Shown: piece after piece, positions 1-7,982 of the stretch
How the letters are laid out: each line of letters begins with the position of its first letter
Position numbering within the stretch: position 1 is the first letter of the stretch
Assembly (NCBI GenBank): GCA_910583605.1
Contig: CAJTXN010000013.1
Location: forward strand, 1-64,000
Length of the DNA stretch: 64,000 bases
Direction of reading: 5' to 3'
Origin: an uncultured Lachnospiraceae bacterium
GTDB lineage: Bacteria; Bacillota; Clostridia; Lachnospirales; Lachnospiraceae
The notes under the pieces: generated by a model
What the model was told of the DNA's origin: nothing
The model's database searches: none
Seen by the model: only the letters and a program-made list of their open reading frames with translations
Made by a program: the position numbers and the translations under genes

Positions 1-1
1 T

Positions 2-382
2 GATTATGTAGTAAAGCCTTTTGAATTAAGCGTATTGTATTCAAGGATTCAGGCGATACTTAGAAGAACGGGCAATGTGGCGGTGCAGTACCTGTCCTGT
101 GATGGGATCAAGATAGATTTAAACCGCAGGACAGTTACTTGTGGCACGGAAGAAATAGATTTAAGCGTATCAGAGTATGAGCTGCTTTTGTACCTCTTGC
201 AGAATAAAGGAAAGATTGTTACCCGGGAAAAAATCTTAGAACAGGTATGGGATGTAAATGGAAATTACGTGAATGATCATACATTGACAGTTACTATGAA
301 ACGGCTGCGGGACAAACTGCACCAACCGTCCTGTTTAAAAACAATTAGAAGTGTGGGATACCGTATGGAGGATACCATATGA
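2..382 (+). CDS. OmpR-family response regulator, C-terminal part (5' end outside window)
   Basis: The reading frame is open from base 2, so the gene starts before the window. The first residues, DYVVKPF, are the end of a receiver domain (the conserved Lys-Pro switch motif). The remaining roughly 100 residues are a winged-helix DNA-binding domain of the OmpR/PhoB type, with VSEYELLLYLLQNKG, REKILEQVWD and a C-terminal RSVGYRM hairpin. The stop overlaps the start of the next gene by four bases (ATGA), so regulator and sensor kinase are translationally coupled. The ABC module downstream makes a Bce/Van-like role in sensing cell-envelope stress or an antimicrobial peptide likely; that is inference from context. 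The phosphorylated Asp lies outside the window. Confidence 0.93.
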   Translation, partial: DYVVKPFELSVLYSRIQAILRRTGNVAVQYLSCDGIKIDLNRRTVTCGTEEIDLSVSEYELLLYLLQNKGKIVTREKILEQVWDVNGNYVNDHTLTVTMKRLRDKLHQPSCLKTIRSVGYRMEDTI

Positions 383-1596
383 GCGGGCGAAAAAATTTAG
401 TGATTCTCTTTGGATTTGTGGCAGCTGTTAGCCTAATTTCTTCTGCTGTTACGGTAATGCTAATTTCCTGCCATTACAACAGGCTTCAATTTGACTTGGT
501 AAATGTAATCTGCGGCGAAGTGCTGGAACAGGAGCCAGAAATGAAGCATATCGTTTCTGCTGCATTGAAAGAATATACGGGTGGAAATGCCGATGGTGTG
601 GCAATGGGGGATGTATTGTCCGTTTTGGGATATGACATATCTGATTTTTCTGATTCTTCCGTTATATATGATATTATGTTCGCAACAACAGGGTTTCTGG
701 CAGGAATCGTTCTCTTTGCTATTACTTTTGCATTCCGTAACAAAACAGAAGCAAAACGAATAGAAGAGCTGTCAGATTATCTGGAGCAGGTTAATATGGG
801 AAAAGCGGTTGTCCTCTCTGTTTCAGGAGAAGATCTTTTTTCCAAGCTGGAAGATGAAATATATAAGACTGTGACATTTCTTTATCAGACAAAGGATGCG
901 GCGGTACAGGCCAAAAATGATTTTGCCGAGAATCTATCCAATATTGCACATCAGATAAAAACTCCTATTACCGCCATTTCTTTATCACTGCAGACATTAT
1001 CTGAAATGCCGATGAAAAAAGAATATGAAAAAGACAGGATGGAACAGATAAAGAAACAGTTAAACAGACTGATTCATTTAGAAGAATCCCTACTTGTTTT
1101 ATCCCGTCTTGATGCAGGTATATTGATGTTTCAAAAAGAAGATGTGGATGTTTTTACTTTGCTTGTCCTTGCGGCAGACAATTTGCAGGAATTATTTGCA
1201 GATTCCGGCACTTTCATTGACATTCCGGAATCAGGGGAGATGGCAGTGACAGCCGATTTAAACTGGACTATGGAAGCAGTTATAAATGTAATGAAAAACT
1301 GTATGGAGCATAATGCAGGTGGAACAGTCCATTGCTCTTATGGGCAGAATCCGCTATATACAGAAATACTTATCTGGGATGAGGGGGACGGATTTGCCAA
1401 AGAAGATATTCCGCATCTTTTTAAACGGTTTTATCGCGGAAAGAATGCAGATGCGGGAGGTAATATCCGTGGAAACGGCATTGGGATTGGTTTAGCATTG
1501 TCAAAAGAGATTATAGAACATCAAAATGGGACAATAAGGGCTAAAAATCTGCCAAATGGCGGTGCATGCTTTGAAATTTGGTTATATAAGCAATAA
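379..1596 (+). CDS. Sensor histidine kinase with two transmembrane segments
   Basis: This 405-residue membrane kinase pairs with the overlapping response regulator. Two hydrophobic segments, at about residues 7-30 and 96-117, flank a short extracytoplasmic loop. The phosphoacceptor motif is AHQIKTP in a HisKA domain (about residue 192). The ATP-binding domain shows an N-box (MKNCMEHN), a G1 box (DEGDGF), an F-box (LFKRFYRG) and a G2 box (GNGIGIGLALS). The small input loop and a following ABC ATPase and large permease are typical of kinases that sense through, or together with, their cognate ABC transporter (BceS-like). The signal it senses cannot be read from the sequence. Confidence 0.93.
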   Translation: MSGRKNLVILFGFVAAVSLISSAVTVMLISCHYNRLQFDLVNVICGEVLEQEPEMKHIVSAALKEYTGGNADGVAMGDVLSVLGYDISDFSDSSVIYDIMFATTGFLAGIVLFAITFAFRNKTEAKRIEELSDYLEQVNMGKAVVLSVSGEDLFSKLEDEIYKTVTFLYQTKDAAVQAKNDFAENLSNIAHQIKTPITAISLSLQTLSEMPMKKEYEKDRMEQIKKQLNRLIHLEESLLVLSRLDAGILMFQKEDVDVFTLLVLAADNLQELFADSGTFIDIPESGEMAVTADLNWTMEAVINVMKNCMEHNAGGTVHCSYGQNPLYTEILIWDEGDGFAKEDIPHLFKRFYRGKNADAGGNIRGNGIGIGLALSKEIIEHQNGTIRAKNLPNGGACFEIWLYKQ

Positions 1597-1651
1597 ATTT
1601 AATATCCATTCTGTTGCAGTTACTAAGTTGTAACTTTCATTTAGTACAATA

Positions 1652-1695
1652 TAGCTTGTAAACAGTTTGCCTGCAGGAACAAAGTTTACAAGCTA
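1652..1695 (+). promoter_or_regulatory. 12-bp perfect inverted repeat between kinase and ABC genes
   Basis: TAGCTTGTAAAC (1652-1663) is repeated as its exact reverse complement at 1684-1695 with a 20-bp loop. It lies in the 155-bp gap before the ABC ATPase. There is no T-run after it, so it does not look like an intrinsic terminator. It could be a regulator operator or an RNA hairpin in the ABC leader; which of these is not determined. Confidence 0.5.
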
Positions 1696-1751
1696 ACGGG
1701 TAGCTTTGCTGCAAGCGTAGAAATTCAAAACATCCAAAGGAGGAAACAAAA

Positions 1752-2432
1752 ATGAATATCTTAACATGCGAGGGAGTTCGCAAAATGTATGGCTCCGGCA
1801 ATAATCAGGTAGCTGCGCTGGATGGAATTGATCTGACGGTGGGCAAGGGAGAATTTGTGGCGGTTATCGGAGCGTCCGGTTCAGGTAAATCCACATTGTT
1901 ACATATTCTGGGAAGCGTGGATAAACCTACAAGCGGAAAAGTTACAATAGACGGAACGGATTTGTCAAAACTGAATCAGACACAGGCAGCGATTTTCCGC
2001 AGAAGAAAAGTGGGTTTGGTGTATCAGTTCTATAACCTAATTCCAACACTTACCGTGCAAAAAAACATTCTTATGCCGCTTGCCCTTGATAAGAAGAAAC
2101 CAAATAAAGAGTATTTTGAAAAGATTGTCCGTTCGCTTGGAATTGCTGAACGGCTTGAAGCCCTGCCAAACCAGTTATCAGGCGGGCAGCAGCAAAGGGT
2201 TGCCATAGCTCGTTCATTGATTTACCGCCCGGCGCTGCTTTTGGCGGATGAGCCGACTGGAAATCTGGATCAGAAAAATTCCAAAGAAATCATTGATATG
2301 CTGAAATTATCGAATCGTAATTTGGAACAGACAATTGTGTTGATTACCCATGATGAGAAGGTGGCTTTAGAAGCAGACCGTATCATAACCATAGAGGACG
2401 GGCATATCATAAGCGATGAGAAGCGGAGGTAA
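1752..2432 (+). CDS. ABC transporter ATP-binding protein (MacB/BceA-like)
   Basis: This is a 226-residue ATPase of the LolD/MacB/BceA group. It has a Walker A motif (GASGSGKST, about residue 37), a Q-loop (YQFYNL), an ABC signature (LSGGQQQR), a Walker B motif (LLLADEPTGN) and an H-loop (LITHDE). An AGGAGG ribosome binding site precedes the ATG. The permease starts six bases after the stop. Family knowledge suggests it powers detoxification or removal of cell-wall antibiotics or peptides together with the FtsX-type permease. The immediately upstream two-component system probably controls it. The substrate is unknown. Confidence 0.95.
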   Translation: MNILTCEGVRKMYGSGNNQVAALDGIDLTVGKGEFVAVIGASGSGKSTLLHILGSVDKPTSGKVTIDGTDLSKLNQTQAAIFRRRKVGLVYQFYNLIPTLTVQKNILMPLALDKKKPNKEYFEKIVRSLGIAERLEALPNQLSGGQQQRVAIARSLIYRPALLLADEPTGNLDQKNSKEIIDMLKLSNRNLEQTIVLITHDEKVALEADRIITIEDGHIISDEKRR

Positions 2433-2438
2433 TGAGCT

Positions 2439-4652
2439 ATGTGGAAAGATTATTCATCAGGCTATATTAAAAATAACCGTTCATCGGGCATGTCTGTTAT
2501 GATAGCGGCATTTATATCAGCTTTGCTGTTATCGCTGCTCTTAGGGTTATTTTATAACGCATGGAAGTACCAAATTGAAAGCATTGAACAGGAAGAAGGA
2601 GGCTGGCAGAGCAGGATTGTCGGGGAATTTACTCAGGAAGATATGGAATCCATAAAGAATTTTGCCAATGTCAAAGATGTCGTCATCAGTGAAAAAGGAG
2701 CGCAGATTCCGGAACCTGTGATAGATATTTATTTTGATGACATGGGGGCTGTCCTCGACGATACGATGCAGATAGCCAAAGTTTTGGGCGTTTCATCGGA
2801 AAATGTTATTTATAACCATGAGCTTCTGGCAATGTACATGATACGTGATCCACAGGATACTGCGCCAAGACTGCTTTTTCCGTTGTTTATACTGATAGCC
2901 GGAATTGCATCTTTTTCATTAATTATAGTAATCCATAATTCTTTTGTAGTGTCTATGAATGCAAGAATCCATCAGTTTGGTATTTTTTCCAGCATCGGAG
3001 CCACACCGAAACAGATACGCTCATGTCTTTTGCAGGAAGCGGCTGCATTATGTATTCTGCCGATTTTAATTGGGAATCTGCTTGGCATTCTAATCAGTAT
3101 GGGAATTATACATATGGCGAATGATTTACTGGGGAGTGATGTGGCAGGCAGGCATGAAGCAGTCTTTGGCTATCATCCGTTAGTCTTAGTGGCGACACTT
3201 CTTTTGACAGTGGCGACAATATGGATTTCCGCATGGATGCCAGCCAGAAAATTAAGCAGACTGACGCCGCTTGAAGCGATTAAAAATACAGGCGAATTAC
3301 AGTTAAAGCGTAAGAAAAAATCTCCGCTGCTTACCTGCCTTTTTGGATTGGAAGGAGAATTGGCAGGTGGAGCATTGAAAGTACAGAAAAGAGCCTTACG
3401 GACAGCATCGCTTAGTCTGATATTCTCTTTTCTTGCCTTTACCATTATGCAGTCCTTTTTTGCACTTTCAGGAATCAGTACAAGGGAAACTTATTTTGAA
3501 CGTTATCAGGGTGTTTGGGATATTATGGTTACAGTAAAGGACACGGATGTGGATTCTTTTAGTGAGGCACAAAAATTACAGGAGATTTCCGGAATAAGAA
3601 GCGCTATTGTATATCAGAAAGCAATGGCAAAAAGAATCATTGCAGAGGATGAAATAAGCGAAGATATGAAGTCCCTCGGCGGTTTTACTGTAGCCGGGGA
3701 TAATTATGTGAGGAAGACGGATGGGGGATGGCTTGTAAATGTTCCCATTGTCATACTGGATGATGCGAGTTTTTTAGCGTACTGTGAACAGATTGGTATC
3801 ACACCGCAGCTTAATGGGGCAGTCATATGGAATCAGATACGTGATGTTACAAATCCGGATTTCAGGCATCCACGATATATGCCCTATGTGAAAGGGGAAA
3901 ATGCAGTAAGCATTTTAAGACAGTCCGGCAAGGAAGAAATGACAGCAGAGGTCCCGGTTTTGTCCTATACGGAGAAAGTGCCTGTTTTAAGAGAGGAGTA
4001 CGCAACGCTTGATTATTATGAACTGGTGCATTTTATTCCCGTATCTTTGTGGAAAGAGATCAAGGGGCAGATTGGAGGCAGCGAGGAGGATGCCTATATC
4101 TGTATGCTTGGCAGGGAAAATGTGACATCAGGGGAATTGGATGCTTTGCAGGGGCAGGTAGACAGCCTTATTGCGGGAAACTATAAGACAGAAAGTGAGA
4201 ACCGTATTCAGGAAGCAGAAGCGAACGATAAACAGATACAGGGAATGATGACAATCTTTGGCGGTTTCTGTGTCCTGCTTGCGGTGATTGGCATTGGAAA
4301 TGTGTTTTCCAATACGCTGGGCTTTGTCCGTCAGAGAAAAAGGGAATTTGCAAGGTATATGTCTGTTGGAATGACACAGGGTGAAATTAAAAAAATGTTC
4401 TGCGTGGAGGCGCTTACCATTGCAGGGCGTCCGATTTTAATCACCCTTCCACTTGCAGTTATTACAGTGGGGTATTTGCTGAAGATAAGCTATATTGAAG
4501 TGGGGACATTTCTTGCCGAAGCTCCACTCATTCCGATTATGATTTTTATGCTGGCTATCTGGGGAATTGTGGCATTTGCATATTATCTTGGTTGGCGTAA
4601 TATACGTAAAATCAACTTAGCGGAGGTTTTGCGGGATGATACAATGATGTAA
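2439..4652 (+). CDS. FtsX-family ABC transporter permease
   Basis: This 737-residue membrane protein has the layout of FtsX/MacB-type permeases. It has an N-terminal transmembrane helix (about 18-42), a first FtsX block with three helices around residues 145-275, then a helix near 325. A large extracytoplasmic domain (about 350-590) follows, and a second three-helix block (about 600-725) closes the protein. It is cotranscribed with the ATPase. A single permease carrying two FtsX blocks and a big external domain is characteristic of BceB/VraG-like peptide resistance or sensing transporters. The external domain would bind the substrate, and no specific substrate can be named from sequence. Confidence 0.9.
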   Translation: MWKDYSSGYIKNNRSSGMSVMIAAFISALLLSLLLGLFYNAWKYQIESIEQEEGGWQSRIVGEFTQEDMESIKNFANVKDVVISEKGAQIPEPVIDIYFDDMGAVLDDTMQIAKVLGVSSENVIYNHELLAMYMIRDPQDTAPRLLFPLFILIAGIASFSLIIVIHNSFVVSMNARIHQFGIFSSIGATPKQIRSCLLQEAAALCILPILIGNLLGILISMGIIHMANDLLGSDVAGRHEAVFGYHPLVLVATLLLTVATIWISAWMPARKLSRLTPLEAIKNTGELQLKRKKKSPLLTCLFGLEGELAGGALKVQKRALRTASLSLIFSFLAFTIMQSFFALSGISTRETYFERYQGVWDIMVTVKDTDVDSFSEAQKLQEISGIRSAIVYQKAMAKRIIAEDEISEDMKSLGGFTVAGDNYVRKTDGGWLVNVPIVILDDASFLAYCEQIGITPQLNGAVIWNQIRDVTNPDFRHPRYMPYVKGENAVSILRQSGKEEMTAEVPVLSYTEKVPVLREEYATLDYYELVHFIPVSLWKEIKGQIGGSEEDAYICMLGRENVTSGELDALQGQVDSLIAGNYKTESENRIQEAEANDKQIQGMMTIFGGFCVLLAVIGIGNVFSNTLGFVRQRKREFARYMSVGMTQGEIKKMFCVEALTIAGRPILITLPLAVITVGYLLKISYIEVGTFLAEAPLIPIMIFMLAIWGIVAFAYYLGWRNIRKINLAEVLRDDTMM

Positions 4653-4658
4653 AATGCG

Positions 4659-4840
4659 ATGAAATATTATGAAAAAACGGAATGGATACGTTGCCCTGTT
4701 TGCGGGAAAAAACAAGGAACAAGATTAGAGAGGATACAGTTTTTCTATACTTTCCGCTCTACTGTCCGAAGTGTAAACAGGAAAGATTGGTGGAAGTAAA
4801 GAAATTGAAAGTAAATGTCATCAAAGAGCCAGACGCATAG
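4659..4840 (+). pseudogene. Frameshifted cysteine-rich KTR-family protein
   Basis: Reading from ATG 4659 gives a short protein with KTEWIRCPVCG, the start of the small 'cysteine-rich KTR' family found in Tn916/Tn1549-type integrative elements. About 20 residues in, the match jumps to another frame, which reads REDT, FPLYCPKCKQE and ends VIKEPDA at 4840. Both CxxC knuckles are therefore present but in different frames, so one insertion/deletion near 4715-4730 has broken the gene. Family members are about 55-65 residues and their function is not established. Its presence marks decayed conjugative-transposon DNA. Confidence 0.75.
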
Positions 4841-5086
4841 AGGCAGAGCAGATGAACTTGTGAGTAATCACAGTTTGACGGCTTTTGCGTTGGAAGTATC
4901 AATTCCTAAGAAATACTCCATATTGCAATGCAATTCTTTTTTAGACAGGATTGCATTGCATTTTGTTTGGAGCAGCGATATCACCTGTATTTGGATTGTA
5001 GAAAGGAACAAAACGAAAATGAAATTAAAAATACACAGGCATAGAATTGGAGAGATAATTAAATTCAACAGTATATTGTACACATC

Positions 5087-5135
5087 AAGGTGTATCGGAA
5101 TGAAGGTTAAAACTTCAATGCGATACACCTTTTTT
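5087..5135 (+). terminator. Intrinsic terminator-like hairpin
   Basis: An 11-bp stem (AAGGTGTATCG at 5087-5097, complement at 5121-5131) encloses a loop with a smaller nested TGAAG/CTTCA stem and runs into a T-tract. It sits in the 4841-5246 gap. I see no other gene in that gap; the open frames there are not protein-like. Confidence 0.65.
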
Positions 5136-5246
5136 AATGGTGCGAAATTTGTCTGATTTTAGATATTGTTATGGTTTGGCCACTACGGGTTTGCGGAAGA
5201 AATTGGGCTATTACTGTTTTAGTTTCGGCAGGAATTTAGAAACAAT

Positions 5247-5463
5247 TTACTGTTTCAAGGAGGGCTGTTTTTTCAGCATGGCTAATTGTGTATCCCACAC
5301 CTGTTTCATCAGATTTTTCACTTCCTCTACATCGGCTTTATAAACGTTTCTTGTGGCATTCATTCGCTTTGCTATCTGGTTCAGGTTGCCGCTGATTTTT
5401 CTAAGTGTGGCGTTGTAATCCCGTAAATCGGAATAGTCAATGTCATAGACAAAGCCGTACAGA
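5247..5463 (-). pseudogene. C-terminal fragment of MobC-like relaxosome protein
   Basis: The minus-strand frame ending at 5247 reads DYSDLRDYN, SGNLNQIAKR and ATRNVY followed by a helical tail. This is the C-terminal half of MobC-type mobilization proteins, which assist relaxase nicking at oriT in integrative elements. The N-terminal ribbon-helix-helix half is missing. Near 5464 the sequence passes directly into a plus-strand HTH regulator fragment, so a deletion has fused two element genes back to back. No relaxase gene is present nearby. Confidence 0.65.
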
Positions 5464-5787
5464 ATTAGGCGGCGCCAGAAGATTGAGCGTATGCTGCTGT
5501 CGGGGAAGAAGCTGACGGTATCGGAACTTATGGGCAGGTACTGTGTGGGCAGGAAGCCAATCAGCAGGGATTTTGAAGTCATAGGCGAGGAACTTCCCGT
5601 CATTTTAAAACAGGGATATAACGGCGGCTACTTCCTCATGGACGGCGTTGGGAAAAACCAGAATACGCTCTCGCAATAACAACTGGAATGCTTGGAGAAA
5701 GTCGCTGTTTCATGTGCGGCAGAGGACAGGGAAACCATTCTGTCAATCATACATGAATTCGGGCCGTACTGCGGCAGACTTACATAG
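5464..5787 (+). pseudogene. HTH (DeoR/WYL-like) regulator, 5'-truncated and with an in-frame stop
   Basis: The frame reads an HTH segment (LTVSELMGRYCVGRK, ISRDFEVI) and a QGYNGGYF hairpin, the usual start of small HTH_11-type regulators carried on mobile elements. It has no proper N-terminus and abuts the MobC fragment. A TAA at 5677-5679 interrupts the frame. Beyond it the same frame continues with QLECLEKV and ends FGPYCGRLT at 5787, the expected C-terminus. One nonsense mutation plus an N-terminal deletion therefore explain the state of the gene. Confidence 0.65.
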
Positions 5788-5899
5788 AAAGCGATTGCCA
5801 TTCTTATAAAGCATATAAAGGATATTTGAATGTTTTATGTGCTTTTAGGGCTGGCAATCCTAAACGGGTTTTAAACAGCCAATGGGAGGGGGAATGGGC

Positions 5900-6199
5900 A
5901 TGGACACGGCACACCGGAGAATGGAAATCATCAGCATTTTATCTGTCAAAGGGCATATAACGGCAAGGGAGCTTGCGTGGGAATTGGGCGTTACGATACG
6001 CACGATACACCATGATATTTTCGCATTGACTTTTGATTACCCGATTTATACAAAGCCGGGGTGTAACGGCGGGGTTTTTATCACGGATAATTACAAGCCC
6101 TATACCAATACCCTCGAAACAGAGCTTGAAACACTGTGCAGGCTATACGGGAAAGCGGAGAGAAAAACGCACGGCAGACGGACAACTGAATATGGATAA
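5900..6199 (+). pseudogene. Second small HTH regulator, C-terminally altered
   Basis: ATG 5900 is chosen because the purine-rich GGGAGGGGG lies 7 bp upstream; ATGs at 5882 and 5894 are alternatives. The protein has an HTH_11 domain (HITARELAWELGVTIRTI) and the PIYTKPGCNGGVF hairpin, closely resembling the preceding regulator fragment. After NYKPYTNTL the expected C-terminal helices blur into a basic, low-quality tail, which suggests truncation or frameshift near 6140-6170. It probably comes from the same decayed integrative element. It may still be expressed as a short DNA-binding protein. Confidence 0.5.
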
Positions 6200-6371
6200 T
6201 CCTGCAAGTCGTATGAAACAGCCGAGCTGTACCAAAACACGCCATGACACTGTTTCCTGATAATGATACTTCCGTAAAACGGTCATAGAGATGATGGTGC
6301 GATTCCAATGTGGGCTTTTCTCCCAGAAGCTACTTGCAGGATACAAAATTTTGTAAAAATGGGGATTTTTA

Positions 6372-6401
6372 TTGGTGGATCTGTCGGTGAAGTGCTATAA
6401 T
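6372..6401 (+). promoter_or_regulatory. Promoter-like sequence upstream of insertion sequence
   Basis: TTGGTG (6372-6377), an 18-bp spacer and a perfect TATAAT (6396-6401) lie about 60 bp before the IS orfA start. It probably drives the transposase. Confidence 0.5.
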
Positions 6402-6463
6402 AAAGTTGTAGCGGGAGTGGCTAATGAGATATAATCAAAATCATAAGAAAAGAGGTACTCATT

Positions 6464-6760
6464 ATGTCACAAAATTACACACCTGAATTTAAAAAGAAAA
6501 TCATCCGGCTCCGTCTGAAAGAAGGACGTACGATTAACAGCATCATCAAAGAGTATGGCATTTCCAAAGAGAGTGTCCGCCGGTGGTGCCGTGAATTTCA
6601 GAAAGAATGCCAGGCCCAAAGCCTTCAAAAACCTTCTTCCGCTAATGAAGCGGATATTATGAAAGAAAACTTACGTCTGCGTAAAGAATTGGCTGAAAAA
6701 GAGAAGGAAATCCAGTTCTTAAAAAAAGCGGCGGCATTCTTTGCAAAGGAAATCGATTAG
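6464..6760 (+). CDS. IS3-family transposase OrfA (HTH protein)
   Basis: This 98-residue protein begins YTPEFKKKIIRLRLKEG, then carries an HTH (SIIKEYGISKESVRRWC) and a leucine-zipper-like C-terminal helix (ENLRLRKELAEKEKEIQFLKK). This is standard OrfA architecture, binding terminal repeats and dimerising. A run of seven A followed by G near 6718-6727 lies before the stop. OrfB is in the -1 frame relative to OrfA, which fits the programmed -1 frameshifting used by IS3 elements to make OrfAB. OrfA itself appears intact. Confidence 0.85.
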   Translation: MSQNYTPEFKKKIIRLRLKEGRTINSIIKEYGISKESVRRWCREFQKECQAQSLQKPSSANEADIMKENLRLRKELAEKEKEIQFLKKAAAFFAKEID

Positions 6761-7211
6761 AGGCTTATCGATTTATAGACCAGTATCATAGGGAATTCGG
6801 TATCCGCTGGCTATTGAGGCGGCTGGAAATCTATCCAAATGCTTATTACAACTACCGTAAAAACCGAAAGGCGGGTTGCTGCGCCAAAAAGTCAGAAGTT
6901 CACAGACAGATTGCCGAGATCTATCACAGCCATAACGGCATTGACGGTTACCGCAGCATGACAGTTTATCTGGAACGCAGGGAATACCATTACAGCTGCG
7001 CCACCATCCATAAATATATGAACAGGGAACCGGGGCTGCGCTCCATCATCCGCCCTAAAAAGCCAGGAACGAAACAGGGGAAGCACCACAGAGTGTTTGA
7101 AAATCTGCTGAAACAGGATTTTCAGGCGGACAGGCCAAATCAGAATGGTGCACGGACTTTACGTACCGGTTCCTGGAGAACGGAGATGTAAGCTATAACT
7201 GTACCATATGA
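6754..7211 (+). pseudogene. IS3-family transposase OrfB, frameshifted and truncated
   Basis: The frame reads the HTH_21 region of OrfB (YRFIDQYHREFGIRW, GIDGYRSMTVYLE) and then the start of the rve integrase core. Near 7135 the frame breaks: WCTDFTYRFLENGDVSYNCTI follows in another frame, the D of TDFTY being the first DDE residue, and stops at 7211. The remaining two catalytic acidic residues are absent. The enzyme cannot be active; any mobility would need a helper element. Confidence 0.8.
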
Positions 7212-7303
7212 TAACGCTCCGATAAGCTCCAGACAGCAATCCATAAATTTTTAGCCACAAGTGTTACAAAAAAGCTTGACCACTACACGATGAGTATTAT
7301 ATA

Positions 7304-7761
7304 ATGCTGTATCTGCTGATTGTCTATTCCTTTAATAATCAACTGAGATTTAATAAAAAAGGTGAATATAATCTTCTGGTGGGGAAAAGGGATTTTAACA
7401 AAAAAATGCAGAATAAACTGGAGATGTTTATAGACCGTGTGAAAAGCGGAGATTATAAATTTACCAATTATGATTTCAGAGATATAGACCCGGAGGAATA
7501 TACGGAAAAAAGTTTTTTTACCCAGACCCTCCATATCTGATAACCTGTGCAACCTATAATGAACGGGCAGGATGGACAGAAACGGATGAAAAAGATTTAC
7601 TTCACTATTTGGATGGGCTGACAGAGCGGGGAATTCGATTTGCATTGTCCAATGTTTTGGAGAGCAAAGGAAAGTCCAACGATATCTTGAAGGCATGGAT
7701 TAATGAAAACAGTCACAGATATCGTGTGATTCATTTAATTTGGAGATTTGTTGGAGATTAG
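7304..7761 (+). pseudogene. DNA adenine methylase (D12/Dam class) fragment, frameshifted
   Basis: The frame from 7304 reads YSFNNQLRFN, VGKRDFNKKM and YDFRDID, the mid part of DpnM/Dam-type N6-adenine methylases. Motif IV (DPPYL) is present only after a -1 shift in a run of seven T at about 7513; eight T would restore FFYPDPPYL. The shifted frame continues through ERGIRFALSNV to RYRVIHL and stops at 7761. The N-terminus is cut by the insertion-sequence edge, and the C-terminus diverges after VIHL. It was probably cargo of the decayed element. Confidence 0.78.
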
Positions 7762-7957
7762 TTTTTCGCTGATATGTAATTATTCGGATGTTGCAGAAGA
7801 GTTATGGGTATGGGCAAAACCAGAATTGCAAAATAAAAAGAGTATGTATGGAAATCTATATACAAAAGGAATTTCTGCTGCAAAAGCTGTTCAGGATAAT
7901 TATGCAATTCAGTTGGAGAAAGAATATGCGGAATGGAAAAAAAGAGTTGGATTATAA
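7748..7957 (+). CDS. Short fragment of an unidentified protein
   Basis: This 69-residue frame (NYSDVAEELWVWAKPEL, ending EYAEWKKRVGL) has the helical look of a protein C-terminus but no clear start site. It begins inside the dam remnant and lies just upstream of the next gene. I do not recognise the family. It is probably the tail of a gene whose front was deleted, rather than an independent gene. Confidence 0.35.
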   Translation: MLEISFSLICNYSDVAEELWVWAKPELQNKKSMYGNLYTKGISAAKAVQDNYAIQLEKEYAEWKKRVGL

Positions 7958-7982
7958 AATAAAAAATGGCGAGGAAAAGGAA

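Larger units (their letters stand above)
6407..7287 (+). mobile_element. Internally deleted IS3-family insertion sequence
   Basis: The element contains an intact orfA and a truncated orfB. The right edge is taken at 7287, where AAGCTTGACCACTACA resembles an IS terminal repeat. The left edge near TGTAGCGGGAGT (6407) matches it only weakly and may be wrong. Full IS3 elements run about 1.2-1.5 kb, so this roughly 0.88-kb copy has lost the distal DDE catalytic region. The right edge abuts a 5'-truncated dam gene. Confidence 0.55.

Noticed and set aside
4815..5156. Open frame of 113 codons after the KTR pseudogene
   Set aside because: The translation overlaps the KTR tail in another frame and runs through a terminator hairpin; no start site or protein-like pattern.
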